From: Mytilus californianus | Lineage: Eukaryota; Mollusca; Bivalvia; Mytilida; Mytilidae | Reading direction: 5' to 3' | Assembly: GCF_021869535.1 (NCBI RefSeq) | Contig: NW_026262701.1 | Span: forward strand, 43,403,278 to 43,467,277 | DNA: 64,000 nucleotides | Part shown: piece by piece, positions 42,831 through 55,940 of the stretch | How the letters are laid out: each line of letters begins with the position of its first letter | Position numbering within the stretch: the first letter of the stretch is position 1 | Position numbers and translations under genes: made by a program | Notes under the pieces: model-generated | Told to the model about the DNA's origin: nothing | Seen by the model: only the letters and a program-made list of their open reading frames with translations | The model's database searches: none

Positions 42831-45800
42831 CAAAGCCCGGCAAAGGACCGACCAGGGATTTTGATGCTGAACGATTTTTCTTTGGCAAGCTTCGCTGGCC
42901 AGATTATATTATAATAAGAAAATTTTGTTTTGAAAATTATCTAATGGGCAAAATATGGGCCATTTTTTTCTAACTCATGGTGCTGCCCAACTGTGAAATT
43001 AATTTCATTTCAATCAAAATCAGGGCCAGAAATATTTTCATCTTAAAATCTCCAGCAACACCCCCCATCCCGAAAATCGAATGGTCCTTGCCTGATACAT
43101 GAATGTTATTTAAGAATTAAAATACTTTTACAAATTTCCGACTTAAATGCTGAAACTGGCAAAGGGAGACAACCACAATTCATATTATGTCTTTTAATTG
43201 TACGTTAAGGTACGTAAGTTTCGTTTGAAACTTAAAATTCTCTAATATTATCACGTTATGGAATCCACACGGGTACTGGTATATTTAGAGCTAACCAACA
43301 TGTTTTCTCACGATCATAAACGGTAATGTCATCGAAAAACTGGAATGATGTGAACAGTCTTCACCTATAGCGCAGAATAATTGGATCAATCCGCAGATAC
43401 GCTTACTGTTGTCGATTCCGAAGTGTAAACTAACGTGATGTAAACACTCTGTATCCTCAGACCTGGCGCAGGCTATTGAGTGAAATTGATGAAACCGCTT
43501 AAGTAGTCTCGTGGTAGTATACAAGAATCAATTGTGGGTATTTGTAACTTTGACAAATTATAAATTATAGGTTTCTCGAAGCTACGACATTAAAAGTGAG
43601 TTCACCAGCTCTATACAGCAAGTACGCGACATATAAGGGAAGAATTAAGACTGGTGCTTTTCAGAAGTAATAATAAGTGTAACAAGTGTATAGTGCCTTC
43701 CTAGCTAGTCTTTATCCGATTTATTGTTTGAATGGCAATTTGTATATTCTCCCTCTTTTAACTAAAAGCAACACTAGCTAGCATGTCAAAATTCTGACGC
43801 GTACCGGTCATTTACGGTCTAGGAGTTACTCACCGAATATGCCTGCAATAAATGCTGCTGAAAATTATGCAACAGGAAAATCAATTTCAAACATGCGTAA
43901 TTATATGTTTTACCCATCGTTTTTGTTTTGACTCCACAATTAGCATAGGTCTTCATTTTTCTACCAATTTCAATGAAGACATGAACATTCCAATAGGTTG
44001 TTGGGACCAGGAACATATACCGCATGCATCGAAATAAATTTATTTTAATGATGTGTGTTACTACACATGAACTGAATATTTGGGGTCAGAAAGAGCACAT
44101 TACCAGCGTACTCCTATCTATTACTTCTATAATGAAGTCAATATATGGCTCAAAAGGAGCTTTTGTCATTTCTGTTATTCATTTACAGACGGAAATGTGT
44201 CAATGTCACTCATATTGAATATTTTTGATCAGTTTATGTCAAAATCAAATTTTAGTAAAAAACAAAAACATGCCCTCTTTGTAACAATATTTATAGAATT
44301 AATACCTTGCTGTTAACATGTAGATAGTGTACATTTTGAACGGTTCCTTGTAGCATTTTGCACAATGCATGAATGACGTCCATTTATATCATAAACCCGG
44401 TATCAAACTTTTTTCATGCAACGATTTCTTATCTCTGTTTCTGGCGTGTGTACCGCATGTTTGTCTATATTTACAAACACAGTTGTTTTCAAATTTCTTT
44501 TTTTTTAATTTACAAATCGCAATTACAACAAATACAAGATACAAGAATTATTTTGCCATGTTACCTTGTCTAACTTTAGTTTTAAATTCGTTTATTTTTA
44601 AAATAATGAAAGGCCGAAATATATCTATAAAATAGGTTTGACTTAATTCTACATTGAGTTTATCCTGACTGTTTTCATTTGTCTGTTAATTCGTGTGAAG
44701 AATGTCCGAGTTTAATAGTATGCATTACGCAGACACCAGAGTTTACAGTTTTGATGTTTTGTTTGTTATTTAATCTTTTTGTTTTGTTTCATGATATTAC
44801 TGATGTTTATTTTGGCTTCTATCGTCATTTACTCATAAATCCCCATGCTTGGTTGAAAATATACTAAATAGTACAAAAATGTTAGTATCATTTACATTTT
44901 GCTATTTTACTTTTTACATTCGTTTGCTGTCATTCATTAAGATTTATTCTATTTACTTTAAATAATGTATGTATATTTTTGTAAGTTAGGTTATACATAT
45001 AAAGGTGAAAGTGACAACTCAAATATTTGAAATACTTCAAGTTTGTAAACGATAATTTTGATAAAAGTACGTTGAAGCTGCGATTACAAGAATAATGTAA
45101 ATATTATCCGAATGCACAAATGAAAAATCTCCTAAAGCAGTAAGGAACAGATATTTTAAAGAAGAATTAGAATTTCAAGTATATTTAGAGATCTAGTTGA
45201 AAATAGTATTGTATATACATATGGAACAATAAAGAACAAACTTTAAATAGAACAATAGAGGTAAAATTACGTTGATAGAAATGATAGAATCGGTTTAGAG
45301 ACGAATTGCCATATTTGCTATATTTTTAAGCAACTGCAGGATATTACACTCGGATGAATACTTATTGGCATGTACAAATATATCATCGCTAAGAATTAAT
45401 GTGGCAGTGAAGAAAAAATTGCAAAACTCTGATGTAAAAAGATTATACAAGTTTATAAAATACGCGTTGATTATTCTAGTTAAAACGCAACTTGTATTGT
45501 AATCACTGTATTGTATATAAATGTTGTAAAATTATCCATATTTCTATTAATATGTTGCACCTTCTATATACCTTTGTATTGTCAATGGTATAGCTAAATA
45601 ATGCTTCTACAAATTAAAATTCTTTATTTGACAAAAGCTGTTTTTGTTCCTATAGTGTTTTTGTTTTGCTAGTGACTCGAAGCTGCCAATAAACAAACGC
45701 CTACTGGTCACCAGAACTATTTAACAAAGTAGCCAAATCTCCCATTGAGCCAACACGTACGACTGCTGAATCACATTCTCGATGATATTAATCTCATAAA

Positions 45801-45970
45801 ACTTCGTGCGTTTATATATATTCAATTTGATTTAAGAAAAATGTTTGATAGGAACTTTATATTCTTCATCTAGACAGCATTACAAAGAAATAGCTGTTAT
45901 ATTTCGGAATGTTTTCTTCGTTGTTTGTAAATTTATCAAACATTTAGGGATGTTTAAATAAATATGGAAA
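42831..45970. other. Intergenic DNA, no gene recognised
   Basis: Many short frames exist (for example 43524-43291 on -, 44369-44635 on +), but none shows a domain, repeat motif or splice context I can support. Confidence 0.45.
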
Positions 45971-45974
45971 AAAA

Positions 45975-46300
45975 GAGTCCGAAGATACTAAAGGGATAGT
46001 CAAACTCAAAGTTGACAACAAACTGACAACACCATTGTAAAATACAAAAGCAAACGACTAAAAGACAAAGAATAGTCTACAAAAACACAGCATAGAGCAA
46101 CATGAACCCCATTTAAAACCGGGGGGGGGGGGGGGGGGGGGAGGTTACAGGTGCTCCGGAAGGGTTACCAGATCCTGCTCCAAACATGGCACCCTTCGTG
46201 TTGTTCATGTATGTACACAACCGGTGAGATAAGTGTAACTCCATAGGTCGCATTCGAAGAACAGTTGACGGTATTGTGGTAACAGATATTGTAACATATC
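45975..46300 (-). repeat. Interspersed repeat (inverse of the 15835-16370 family) with a 21-G tract
   Basis: GGGATAGTCAAACTCAAAGT and AACAAACTGACAACACCATT mirror the right end of 15835-16370. A run of 21 G occupies 46121-46141. The part after it (CATGGCACCCTTCGTGTTGT, 46185-46205) recurs at 49855-49875 (GTGGCACCCGTCGTGTTGCT). Confidence 0.6.
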
Positions 46301-46404
46301 TGTCGTGACCGGTAAATGATAGATACCTAATCTATGTATCCATATTGCCACAAATAATCATTATTTCTAATGTATGTACCTTGTCCGTTGTATATTACAA
46401 ATTA

Positions 46405-46640
46405 GAAATAAGAAGATGTGGTATGATTGCCAATGAGACAACTCTCTACCAGAGACCAAATTACGTAGAAGTTAACAACTATAGGTCACCATACGGCCTT
46501 CAACAATGAGTAAAACACATACCGCATAGTATGCTATAGACAATGACAAATGTAAAACAATTCAAAAGAAAAAGAACTTTCGGCCTGATTTATGTTTCAA
46601 CACGACACAAATAAAACAGAAGACATCTACAGGTCGATTT
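46405..46640 (-). mobile_element. Penelope-like 3' tail, 5'-truncated
   Basis: On + it starts AATAAGAAGATGTGGTATGA, then GATTGCCAATGAGACAACTC, TAGGTCACCATACGGCCTTC and CATACCGCATAGTATGC. It has the same order as the 3' part of the longer copy at 12493-14880. Confidence 0.8.
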
Positions 46641-49285
46641 ATGTATAACACTATGGAATATCATATCAACTGAGATATAAATACTCTATATGCTGGCGAT
46701 GCTGGAATGTTGCTCATTAGAAATGAAAAGTTCACTATTGGACAGCTGAAATAAGTTTTTCTTTCGTAAAGTATTGTATCGATCCGTCTCTCAATGTCAA
46801 TTTCTAGTTGTAAGTGGATACAAGACAGACTTATCTGTATCTGCTGTACCTATATTTCAATTCCGTTGGGATAAAATGTTTTGAAAATTCATATATATGT
46901 TCGTAGCTTATTTTGTGTGAAATTTGTCAGGTTTCGTTTTAAACAGTTTTCATTTTATATCCATCCAATTGAGGAACGCGATTGGGCCATTTGTTAATTG
47001 TGAATTGTAAATCAACAACGAAAATTTATTTGAAAAAAATAGAAGCGTTGACTGTGCATTGCGTCTAATATCGATGTGTTTTTTATGTTATAGATTGTTT
47101 GGCATAAACATAATGAAATGTGAGAACCAGTTTAGATTCAACACAACAACAAAAAATAAAAAAAAATAAAAAGGAATTACAAACAGGCTGAGTTAATTTC
47201 AGAGTTATGTAAGCACACATTTCAATTATTAGAGGTTAGAGCCATAGTGTCATGGTTCTAGTGTTACCTGATTTAAGGTATTTTCTTCTATATTTATTTC
47301 AATCGGACCTGATAATAATCGTTGGTCACGTCTTGCGATTGTATTCTGTTTTCGGTGACTTTACTATTCATAAACTGACATACAATTATCAAAATGTAAA
47401 CACTTAAACCGATAGACGATTTTCTCAATGTGCTGTCTTCATGAAAAAAGGAATTGGATAGGCAATGAGAGGATTTGTAAGAATATTTTCTAAAGTAACA
47501 TCTCCAGCAACCTAAACCGATGGACGTTTGAATACATGTATAAGTTATATATTTAAATTATGTGACCTGAAATTACTTCTCCCGATTTAATTTTTTTTGG
47601 GGGGGGGGGGGATTATTGGTTTAAATCGCTTTAATTTGGATTTTGATAGAGGACTGTTTAAATTCCTGGACTGACGTTCGGATTCTCTACAGCTCTACGC
47701 ACAGAATATATTACATCTCGCATACGGTTAGTTTAAAACAATAAAATACAAATGTAGCATTTGATAATTAAAGATAGACTATGAAATGTTTTATTAATCT
47801 AAATATTTTGATATTTAATTAGCCATTAATCGTGAAATTCAATTGAAATTAAATTGAAACCATAATTGTGTAATTTAAGTGAAATAAAAGAAGCCCTTTG
47901 AAACGGGCGCACGAGGGGTCTCTTCCTATATAAAGATATACACGCAAGCCGCTGGTATGGGCCATCAGTTTGGTGCAATTTCACGGAGGATGATATATTT
48001 TAATGGGTCATAAATGTTCATATTCTATTAAGATGTCTGTAACAACTGTGTTCTGATCTTATTATTATCTAATAATATTAATGATTCCATGTGATTAACG
48101 ACTAAATAAGATGTCATGATAGCTGTGAAATATAAACATATAAATGGGTTGTGATTTTCCAATGAAATATATTATTGGGTAGGGATTTTCCCATAACTTA
48201 ATATATGAATGGGCGTGTATATTTTTAACACCAGCCGGACGTCTGTACCCAAATTTGTACGTTGAGCCCATTCCCTCCCCCCACCTCCCGTGAACGGGTT
48301 GTATGTACATGTAGTGAAAGGTGCGGAGTGTCAGTCTTTTCATCCATTCTCCCTCCCGTATTGCGCCTTGGTACCCTCTACTGCTCCCTAACTACTTGGC
48401 AGAATTTTGTATAACTTTCACCTTATCTTACTATCAGGTGGTTTTTGTACCTCATATTTTCATACTAAAACCAAGTGATTTTTTTGTTTTGTTTACTTTT
48501 GCTTACATGAGCTTTGTTATACACGCACAATACATTAAACGTTTCCATCCGCTTTTTCCAAACCCTAAAAACTATTGTTCAATGAAACTTTCTCAAATCT
48601 CCAACATAAATATATATTCTTTCTTTAAAATAGTTAAAGTTTTTCCTTAGAAAACTTTGGACTTGAATGGCAGTATCGCCAAAAAAAAAAGAGCAGACGA
48701 ATCATCTATGCTTTTCCATAGTTAGAAATTATTATAGATAATCTATAATCGAAAAGAGACTCCATGAAAATGTTGTTATTTATATAGAACACCACCACCT
48801 TAAGCTCTTTTTGAGATACTGCCATCAAGAAAGCTGAGATTGCGTACTTGGAATATGCCATTCAATTTTTGTCATGATCCACGATTATGACAAAATATTG
48901 TTTAAGTTTTTAAAAATCAATTTATTTAGAAATCTAAAAAAAAAATCAAAATAATTTACAAGAAAAACTGTGTAAATACACTTTTGATTAACAGAAAGAA
49001 AAACATTGAGAACTATAGAATATATAGGCCATAAAATGCAATACACGCAAAAGAAAAGGCCGGAAAATGTTAAAAACATAACGGGCGCTTACAGTTTGTT
49101 TGTTATACATGCTAGAACCCTGTTTGTTTGGAAAAAATGATACTATTGCATGAAAGTCTTTAATACTACAGTGACTGTTACATTGTAACTGTCGTAAGTC
49201 AATAACAGTTATTTGATCAAGTAATACGTATATGTGTCTTAGAGATCATTTGAATTGAACGATACAAAATATATCTAAAAATAAT
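46641..49285. other. Intergenic DNA, no gene recognised; 13-G tract at 47599-47611
   Basis: Apart from a T8G13 tract, no repeat family or gene was identified. The frames 48343-48095 (-) and 48321-48650 (+) are not supported by any domain. Confidence 0.45.
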
Positions 49286-49289
49286 TCGA

Positions 49290-49930
49290 ACTCAATTGAT
49301 TGTCGTCTGCTCAACGTCCAGTTGCAAATAGTTCATGCATGTTAGGGACGACATAAAATTAACACTGCATGCAATAGGTAAGTCCTGTAATAGGGGACTT
49401 CCGGGATGAAGGGCGGGAAATTTCTGACGGTCACTAGAGTGTATATTGGAGAGACATTTAGCCTTAATTGCAACAGGCCTATTTGCCTCACAAAGGAGTT
49501 GTTGTAAGAGCTCATAACATGCAGAGAGAGTGGCACATTTTCTATACGAGGCATTAGATTGAACGTCCCCATTTTGACCCGACGTGGCTATGTACAGTAA
49601 CTTATACATCCCACACAGACAAAAAGGAATCCCCATTTGGGAAGGGTTTTACTGCCGGTCGGAAGAAAACCAAAAGGTACCACTTATTCCCCAGTCACCC
49701 ATTTATTTATAAACATGCATTTGTATTCTTTATTCAAATGAACTGAACAATCAGGAATTTCATCGGTAGAAACTACTGACTCAACACGAACCCCACTAAA
49801 ACAGAGGGTGATCTCTGTTTCTCTTGAAGGGTAAGAAGATCCAGCTCCACGTGTGGCACCCGTCGTGTTGCTCATGTAAGTACACACCCAGTGATAAGTC
49901 TAATTCGGTAGGTCACATTCGGGGAAAAGG
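49290..49930 (-). repeat. Interspersed repeat family C relative, followed by a copy of the 46.2-kb repeat segment
   Basis: 49290-49690 is related in inverse orientation to 29520-29825 (GAACGTCCCCATTTTGACCC; GGTCGGAAGAAAACC). Its left edge (CAACGTCCAGTTGCAAATAG, TTCATGCATGTTAGGGACGA) recurs at about 50545-50585 as AACGTCCAGTGGCAAATATT. 49840-49920 matches 46175-46250. The overlapping frames on - (49636-49292, 49572-49342) are repeat-derived. Confidence 0.55.
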
Positions 49931-50524
49931 ATGATTTCATAAGAAAACGTCAATTTTGGCGACAAATTTACATAGATATATAGTGAAAATGTCGTGTTTT
50001 TTACTTATTTTTTAAGATTTTTTGATTGGATGGCTATGTTCTTATATACGGAGAAAGACTAAAAACTAACACAATATTCAGGATTGTACAAATGTATATT
50101 AAATCCATGCATGTATAGAAACATATATATCACCATCCTTGTTTTTTAGATACATTGCTTCAAAGTTGACCGATACGCTTAGAATTTGACAGAAAACGTG
50201 TGACGTTACTGAATACAGAATAACGTTTTTTTTTTACTCAGAGGTATTGAAACAAATATGAAACAGGATCTGAATGGTGTTTGTTATTTTATTTTCATTT
50301 CTCCTGTCATGTTTCTTAAATTTCCTATGTATTCAATATAACATCCTACTGATTTAATTTTATTTCGTCCTAACCGGTTGCACATTTAGCTCTTCAAAAC
50401 TCTAATTTGCAACTTAACCCTACCAAATCAGACAAAGTTGATGCCACCATTGCGTCCATGCATTAATAAAATGCTTCAAAAATTTGATTAAGTCCACGGT
50501 GATGTTGAAATACAATTTAAATTG

Positions 50525-50590
50525 ATTGATTGATGGTTGGTTAACGTCCAGTGGCAAATATTTCATGCATGTTCAGGACGATACTATACA
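50525..50590 (+). repeat. Short repeat GGTTGGTTAACGTCCAGTGG
   Basis: GGTTGGTTAACGTCCAGTGG followed by CAAATATTTCATGCATGTTC is shared with 49310-49350. Confidence 0.55.
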
Positions 50591-51074
50591 ATTTGAAATA
50601 TTTGTGTCTAAAAAACACATTTGATGCACCCGTCAAAAAAATTTAAACATTCTGTTAGTTGTGAAAATTATAAAGAAAATCAATATCCTGATAAAAAACA
50701 CATTTTCAATATAGTATTCTCTGTATGGTGCAAACGTGTGAGTTGTGTGCGAAGTTTGTCGGACAAACCTTGCAAACCCTATGCAAAATTTCCCTTCGTT
50801 GAAAATTATGCAAAAATAATCCAGAGAATGTATGTGCACCCTCAATATAAGTAAATCACTCGACCCAATATAAAAGCTCAAGCATAAAAATGTACATGTA
50901 GGAGGAGTAAACCGGACTCTGTACTTGCGTGCTTTTATATTTTATCAAAAATGTTAAATTCAGCAACCTGTCATTTAAAAAAAAACTGACCATATGCACA
51001 CCTTTAGTATATGTACTAACATCAGGCACATAATTTAAAAGTTGAGGTGAGGTCCTAAGATTAGCATATAAACC

Positions 51075-51165
51075 CTATATACTAAGTGCGGGACGGACGG
51101 TCGAAGAGACACGGGTAAAACAATATGCTCCCGGCATTTTGTCGAGGGAGCAAAATATGTGTAAG
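51075..51165 (+). repeat. Pearl-like element 3' terminus (isolated)
   Basis: GCGGGACGGACGGTCGAAGA is followed by a hairpin (TGCTCCCGG facing TCGAGGGAGCA, about 51127-51151) and AAAATATG. The layout, ACGG run then hairpin, is the same as at 5165-5260, but the hairpin sequence differs. Confidence 0.5.
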
Positions 51166-51299
51166 TGTTTATATATGATGATGTTCTATTTCATAAGGTA
51201 TTTGGTGACACAATATCTTTTTGAATAAGTAGTTCATAGTGGAATGGTAATTTGGAGATCTCAAATGTAGCAACGTAAGCAAGCTAACATCTTCGTCAT

Positions 51300-51355
51300 T
51301 TGGTCTTTGATGGAAAGTTGTCTCATTGGCAATCATACCACATCTCCTTATTTTG
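51300..51355 (+). repeat. Penelope-like 3' terminus, very short
   Basis: GAAAGTTGTCTCATTGGCAA then TCATACCACATCTCCTTATT. Confidence 0.65.
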
Positions 51356-51694
51356 AAATACAAGAAGTTTAAAGACTTTAACAAATATGTACTAGGAGAC
51401 TGAAGTATGTTACTGTTATAACTAAAAATCTGACTATTGTTGTGAACATGCATGTGATGTTTTAATTTGATAGATTTAATACTTGCTATACGAAATGTAC
51501 TTATTAACTTCCCAATTCAAGGGAATCTTTACTAAAACTACAAATTAGCAGTAAAAAAGTACTTGGCCATCCTGCATTAGTCACGTGTTATCTAGATGTC
51601 TTTAGTTTTGTGTGTAGTTAATTGGCCCGTTGCTGTCTTATTGTATATCCCACATCTTCATTTATTCTCACTAAGAAATACCAACACTTTTTTT

Positions 51695-51890
51695 ACATAG
51701 ATATAAGAAGATGTGGTATAAGTGCCAATGAGACAACTCTCCATTCAAGTTAAAATTTATGAAAGTAAACCATTATAGGTCAAAGTACGGTCTTCAACAC
51801 GGAGCCTTGGCTCACACCGAACAGCAAGCTATAAAGGGCCCCACAAATTACTAGTGTAAAACCATTCAAACAGGTATACTCTTTATAAGA
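51695..51890 (-). repeat. Penelope-like 3' tail
   Basis: On + it reads ATATAAGAAGATGTGGTATA, then AGTGCCAATGAGACAACTCT, GTACGGTCTTCAACACGGAG and CCTTGGCTCACACCGAACAG. It lies about 100 bp before a copy in the opposite orientation. Confidence 0.8.
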
Positions 51891-51979
51891 CTGTGAATAC
51901 CCTCGGGCTTTTCCCGACGTCAGCAATGTTCCGTTCCCTCAAATTTGTTAATCGTGTGTGAGTCGTTTTATCCCCCCAC

Positions 51980-52800
51980 TATGTGAAATGGTGGATTTTT
52001 CATCATCAATACTTGTACATCATACATACGATGTTTATATATCCCAACTCGTTCGTTATGCCCGTGTGTGTATTGATGTCATAGATTTCAACGTAATCAA
52101 TGAATCACTGGTAAATTATTAAGTCAGGGATTTCGTTACCATAAATTACTTAAAACGTTTACTAAATTCTTTCATAGATACAAAGATTTGACTTAACCTG
52201 TAGAAATATTATTACACATCCTAAATTTTACGGTAATATTGTACTAGTATTTTGTTTCAGGGAGGGGTTGTCTTTTCACACTGTTCCTTCATCTGTTTTT
52301 TTATTAATATTGTATTTATATTGTGTCATAGATCAAACTTATTCGTTCAGTGTATGTTTACTTGTTTTTGTTTAAATGTCTTTTTGATCGAGTTAAACCA
52401 TTTCAACTGATATTTTATAGTGTGTCTTTTTATGTTGTAATGTTACACTACTGTCTCACGTTAGGGTGACGGTTGGCGCCTGTTAAAACGTTTAAACCCG
52501 CTGCATTTGTATGCACCTGTCCTAAGTCTGGAGCCTGCTGTTCAGTGGTTGTCGTTTGTTGGTGTGGTTTAAAAGATGTGAGTGTTTCTCGTTTCTAGTT
52601 TTTATAAAGATTAGACCGTTGGTTTCCCTGTTTGAATTGTTTCATACTAGTCATTTTTGGGCCCTTTATAGCTTGCTGTTCGGTGTGAGCCAAGATTCCG
52701 TGTTGAAGGCCGTACTTTGACCTATAATTGTTTAGTTTTTATACATTGTGACTTGGATGGATAGTTGTCTCATTGGCACTCATACCACATCTTCTTATTT
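51980..52800 (+). pseudogene. Penelope-like retroelement 3' end: reverse-transcriptase remnant plus complete 3' region
   Basis: 51990-52245 is a decayed form of the YGVYISQLVRFA... segment (ACGATGTTTATATATCCCAA, CTCGTTCGTTATGCC, AATCACTGGTAAATTATTAA). The 3' region follows, through TTTAAACCCGCTGCATTTGT and TGTTCGGTGTGAGCCAAGAT, to the terminus GTTGTCTCATTGGCACTCAT and CACATCTTCTTATTTA. This copy links the ubiquitous short tails to the reverse-transcriptase family. Confidence 0.82.
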
Positions 52801-53139
52801 ATATTATTTGTACATCATGTCCAACTAAAAACACCAAAAACACACCAATCACCGAAGACTTAAGCGTAGATTAACAAGAATCTAAAGTCAAAAAGATTTT
52901 AAGATCTTGTTGGTTTTTTCAGTTTGTTTTTGCCATTTGAATAATATAGGCCAATGAAAATATTTCTTTATAATTTGGTAACGTTCAAAGCGCTTTTGTG
53001 GATTTACCTTCATCAAAGCACCGATTTTTCATTTATTGTGTGGCCACGTTTTTTTTTAATGAATCGTTTGATTGTAAATTTCGAGAAAATAATTTATTGA
53101 AGAATGGAATTTAAAAAAAATTGTAACGAGATCTGAATG

Positions 53140-53490
53140 ATTTAATTTTATTTCGTCCTAATCGAATGCACATTTAGCGTTAACATCCCATATGTTTTAG
53201 CCTTTGTTAACTTTCTCCTTTTTCCGATGTTGCGGTCCTGCGTAGACTGTACTTATACGATTACAATGCTGGCACTTTATTTTTTAACAAGCTTCCGAAA
53301 CCATATCGGACTTCTTCTGCACAGTCCAATAAATTTCAGAAACTGTTTACACTTGGAACATAAGGAAAATGTTGTTCGTGTTCGGCCAAATAACGAAGTT
53401 CAACTATTCTCTTTTTTTCATTCCATGCCTGACAAAATGAAAAACGGCGTTTTTTCGGCGACCATTATAAATAAAGGGGCTTCTTAACGG
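53140..53490 (+). pseudogene. Possible LINE C-terminal remnant
   Basis: The frame at about 53266-53367 reads YNAGTLFFNKLPKPYRTSSA then QSNKFQKLFTLGT and stop. The pattern (F.N.LP...R.S.....F.K.L) is that of the C-terminal end of many non-LTR reverse transcriptases. The open frame 53227-53487 is in another phase. The upstream word TTTATTTCGTCCTAA also occurs near 50358. Confidence 0.4.
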
Positions 53491-53989
53491 AATTGCATTG
53501 ATAGTGATACAATTCTCCGTATTAATTCACACATTATCCTAGCTTTCTTTAATTTGGATTTTTACTTTCAAAACAAAATCTCATCGGGAAACGGTGTGCA
53601 TCATAGTTAAGAATGTATTGAGAAAAAAACCCAACCCAGATTAAAAAATCTCAGTCTCAGGCTGTTATACATAATAACAGATATAGATAAATCGTACAAA
53701 TGCTTATTTACTTTTAATAGACTAGAACATTTAAAAAGTATATATTTAAATGTAAAGAATGAGCAGAACTGCAGAAAGACGACGAAGCAATCAATGTCAA
53801 ATAACGTATTGCATCAAATCTCTTGGCAATCTGCATCTATGCAAAATTACAATAACAATGTTGAACAAAAATATAAGGTTATTTCATTATTATTTCAGTT
53901 CGCGATAAAAGTGCAACATATGGCCTACATGTTTTTGTCGTCAACCTCCAGAAACACAACGGAACTTGCTGCATTGACTGGTATCTAGG

Positions 53990-54560
53990 AACGTTACTCA
54001 ATATCGCCAAGAACGATAACTCATAATTAAGGGCATACGATACAGTTACAGGGGAGGTAATGACGTTGCTAATGTAATAAGTTATTTTTCGCGACGTCAA
54101 ACTGCGACATATCGGGAAAAGATGCATTTTACGAGCGTTTTTAATACAATGTAATAAGCTTGAAAACGAGCACATGGGCCCCTCTTTTTCAAAATGACAT
54201 TTGACTTGAAACTGTATGTAGATTATTTGTTCCATTTTTTATGAAAATAATCACCGATGATTTTTTTTAAAATTGGGTAAATATGCAGCAAAAAATCCCG
54301 TTTTTTTTTCTAAAATCTGGAAAATTTGATTAATATGAATTATTTATAAAGAATTGTTACACAAATTAAGAGCATAACTTTGTAAAGAAGATAGTCCTAA
54401 TCTTTTAACAAAAATTCGTATGTGTTTATCTTTTGAAACAAAACAAGTTATGTGTGTCTGTCCAAAGGATAGAAATGTCCAAGAAACCGAAATTTTAAGT
54501 AAAATGTCTAAAATTTCAATCCCATTTATTTCTAAATTTAGCACATGAAGGTATATTTTT
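53990..54560. repeat. Probable dispersed repeat
   Basis: The block beginning GGGCATACGATACAGTTACA with GCACATGGGCCCCTCTTTTT looks like a dispersed mussel repeat, but no second copy in this window proves it. The frames 54235-53879 and 54544-54344 (-) lie within it. Confidence 0.35.
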
Positions 54561-54879
54561 TATTACATATTTAAATTGACTAAGTGAAAAATAGCTTGTT
54601 TGCAAATTTTCTGCTACGAAAATGTTTTGTCATAACTTCAAGAAAAAAAAAAACAAAACTGGTATTATATATGTATTTATTTAGGTATCGTCTGCTTTGA
54701 AACTTTGCTATTTTAACGGCAAAGTATTGAAATGTGAAAATATATTTTCATTTTACCTACAAGTGTGGACACAGATCAGTGTGGATAGTATGTTTGGATG
54801 TTTGACAGTGTTTTATATGACAAAAGAAGTTCTATTTTTTTCCCATAGGGTTCTATATTATTAACTGTGTTGCACAATG

Positions 54880-55490
54880 ACAACCAACCTGAGCATTAGG
54901 AGTGTTGTTTATTTAAAATTTAGTTTTTTATGTTCAAGACGGGCATGGACGAGACAATAATTGCATTAATTACCAAAGGATTATGATAGAATATGTTCCA
55001 CATCTTTGATTTTGGATACATTTTGTAGCTAGGAGAGGAACACATAATAGGTTCATTTTTTCATGATGTGATTTTTTTTATATGGGAGATGGTATCTGAG
55101 AACATGTATTTGCTTACTATTTGTATGGTTCTATTTATATTACTTTGTGGTGGATCATCAGTATCATAAGTAAAAGATTCAGTTTAAATGTAGAAATTGT
55201 TTCTCAGATTAGAAGACATTTAATGGTTTTTAGTAATGACAATGCCTGACATGATGCTTGGGGCTAGATGAGCTAATAAACTGCTTTTCTGAGCGCAGCT
55301 GGATACGCCCTCAGAGGTCCAACCCTGAACAGTTGGGGCAAAAATGGACACAATATTCAAGCTTGGTACAGGTCTGAATTTGGATTGTAATTAAATATTT
55401 GATATATTATAGGTTTCTGAATGAATGTAGTCAAAGAACTTGAAATTGGTTATATGAAAGATTTCTTGCTGTTGTGCAATACACTGTGCT
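54880..55490 (+). repeat. Interspersed mussel repeat (GCTGGATACGCCCTCAGAGG type)
   Basis: GAGCGCAGCTGGATACGCCC then TCAGAGGTCCAACCCTGAAC, GTTGGGGCAAAAATGGACAC, ending in TGCAATACACTGTGCTGTAG. I recognise it as a typical high-copy mussel sequence; no second copy is present here. Confidence 0.5.
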
Positions 55491-55940
55491 GTAGCGTAAC
55501 ACTTAAAAATCTGTTGTCAGATTATAAACAAATAAAATCTTATAACTCGAAAACATAAAATCGAAAATTTATAAAAATCAAAAGGGAGCTTACAAAAATA
55601 GATATAAACAATTTACCAAAGTTTCATAAAAAATGCTGAAAGCATTTTTGAGTTATTGTTCGAAAACTGGAAAATCCCCCTTTTCGTAATGAATAAAACC
55701 CCATAAATCGGAAACGATAAATCTGAAATTTATAAAAAATGGAAGGGAGCTCACGTCAATAGATTTGAACAATAAATTCACAAAAGTTTCTTGCAAATTG
55801 GTAAAATATTTTTTGAGTTATTGACCGAAACCCCAAAACTTGGAAACGGTATTTTGAACTAATATCCGACATGTTGACGACGGACGGACAGACGGTCAAC
55901 AGTATACCATAATACGTCCCGTAAACAGGCGTATAAAAAG
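55491..55940 (+). repeat. Pearl-like tandem element, family D, 3' part
   Basis: Units of about 165 bp marked by GAAAATTTATAAAAATC / GAAATTTATAAAAAATGG and ACTGGAAAATCCCCC. They end in ACGACGGACGGACAGACGGT and a hairpin-like TACGTCCCGTAAACAGGCGTA followed by A-rich sequence. Related blocks lie at 57750-58300 and 61478-61840. Confidence 0.7.

Noticed and set aside
43291-43524. 77-residue - strand frame with a fairly protein-like composition
   Set aside because: I could not recognise a domain, a start context or flanking exons; left as an unexplained frame.
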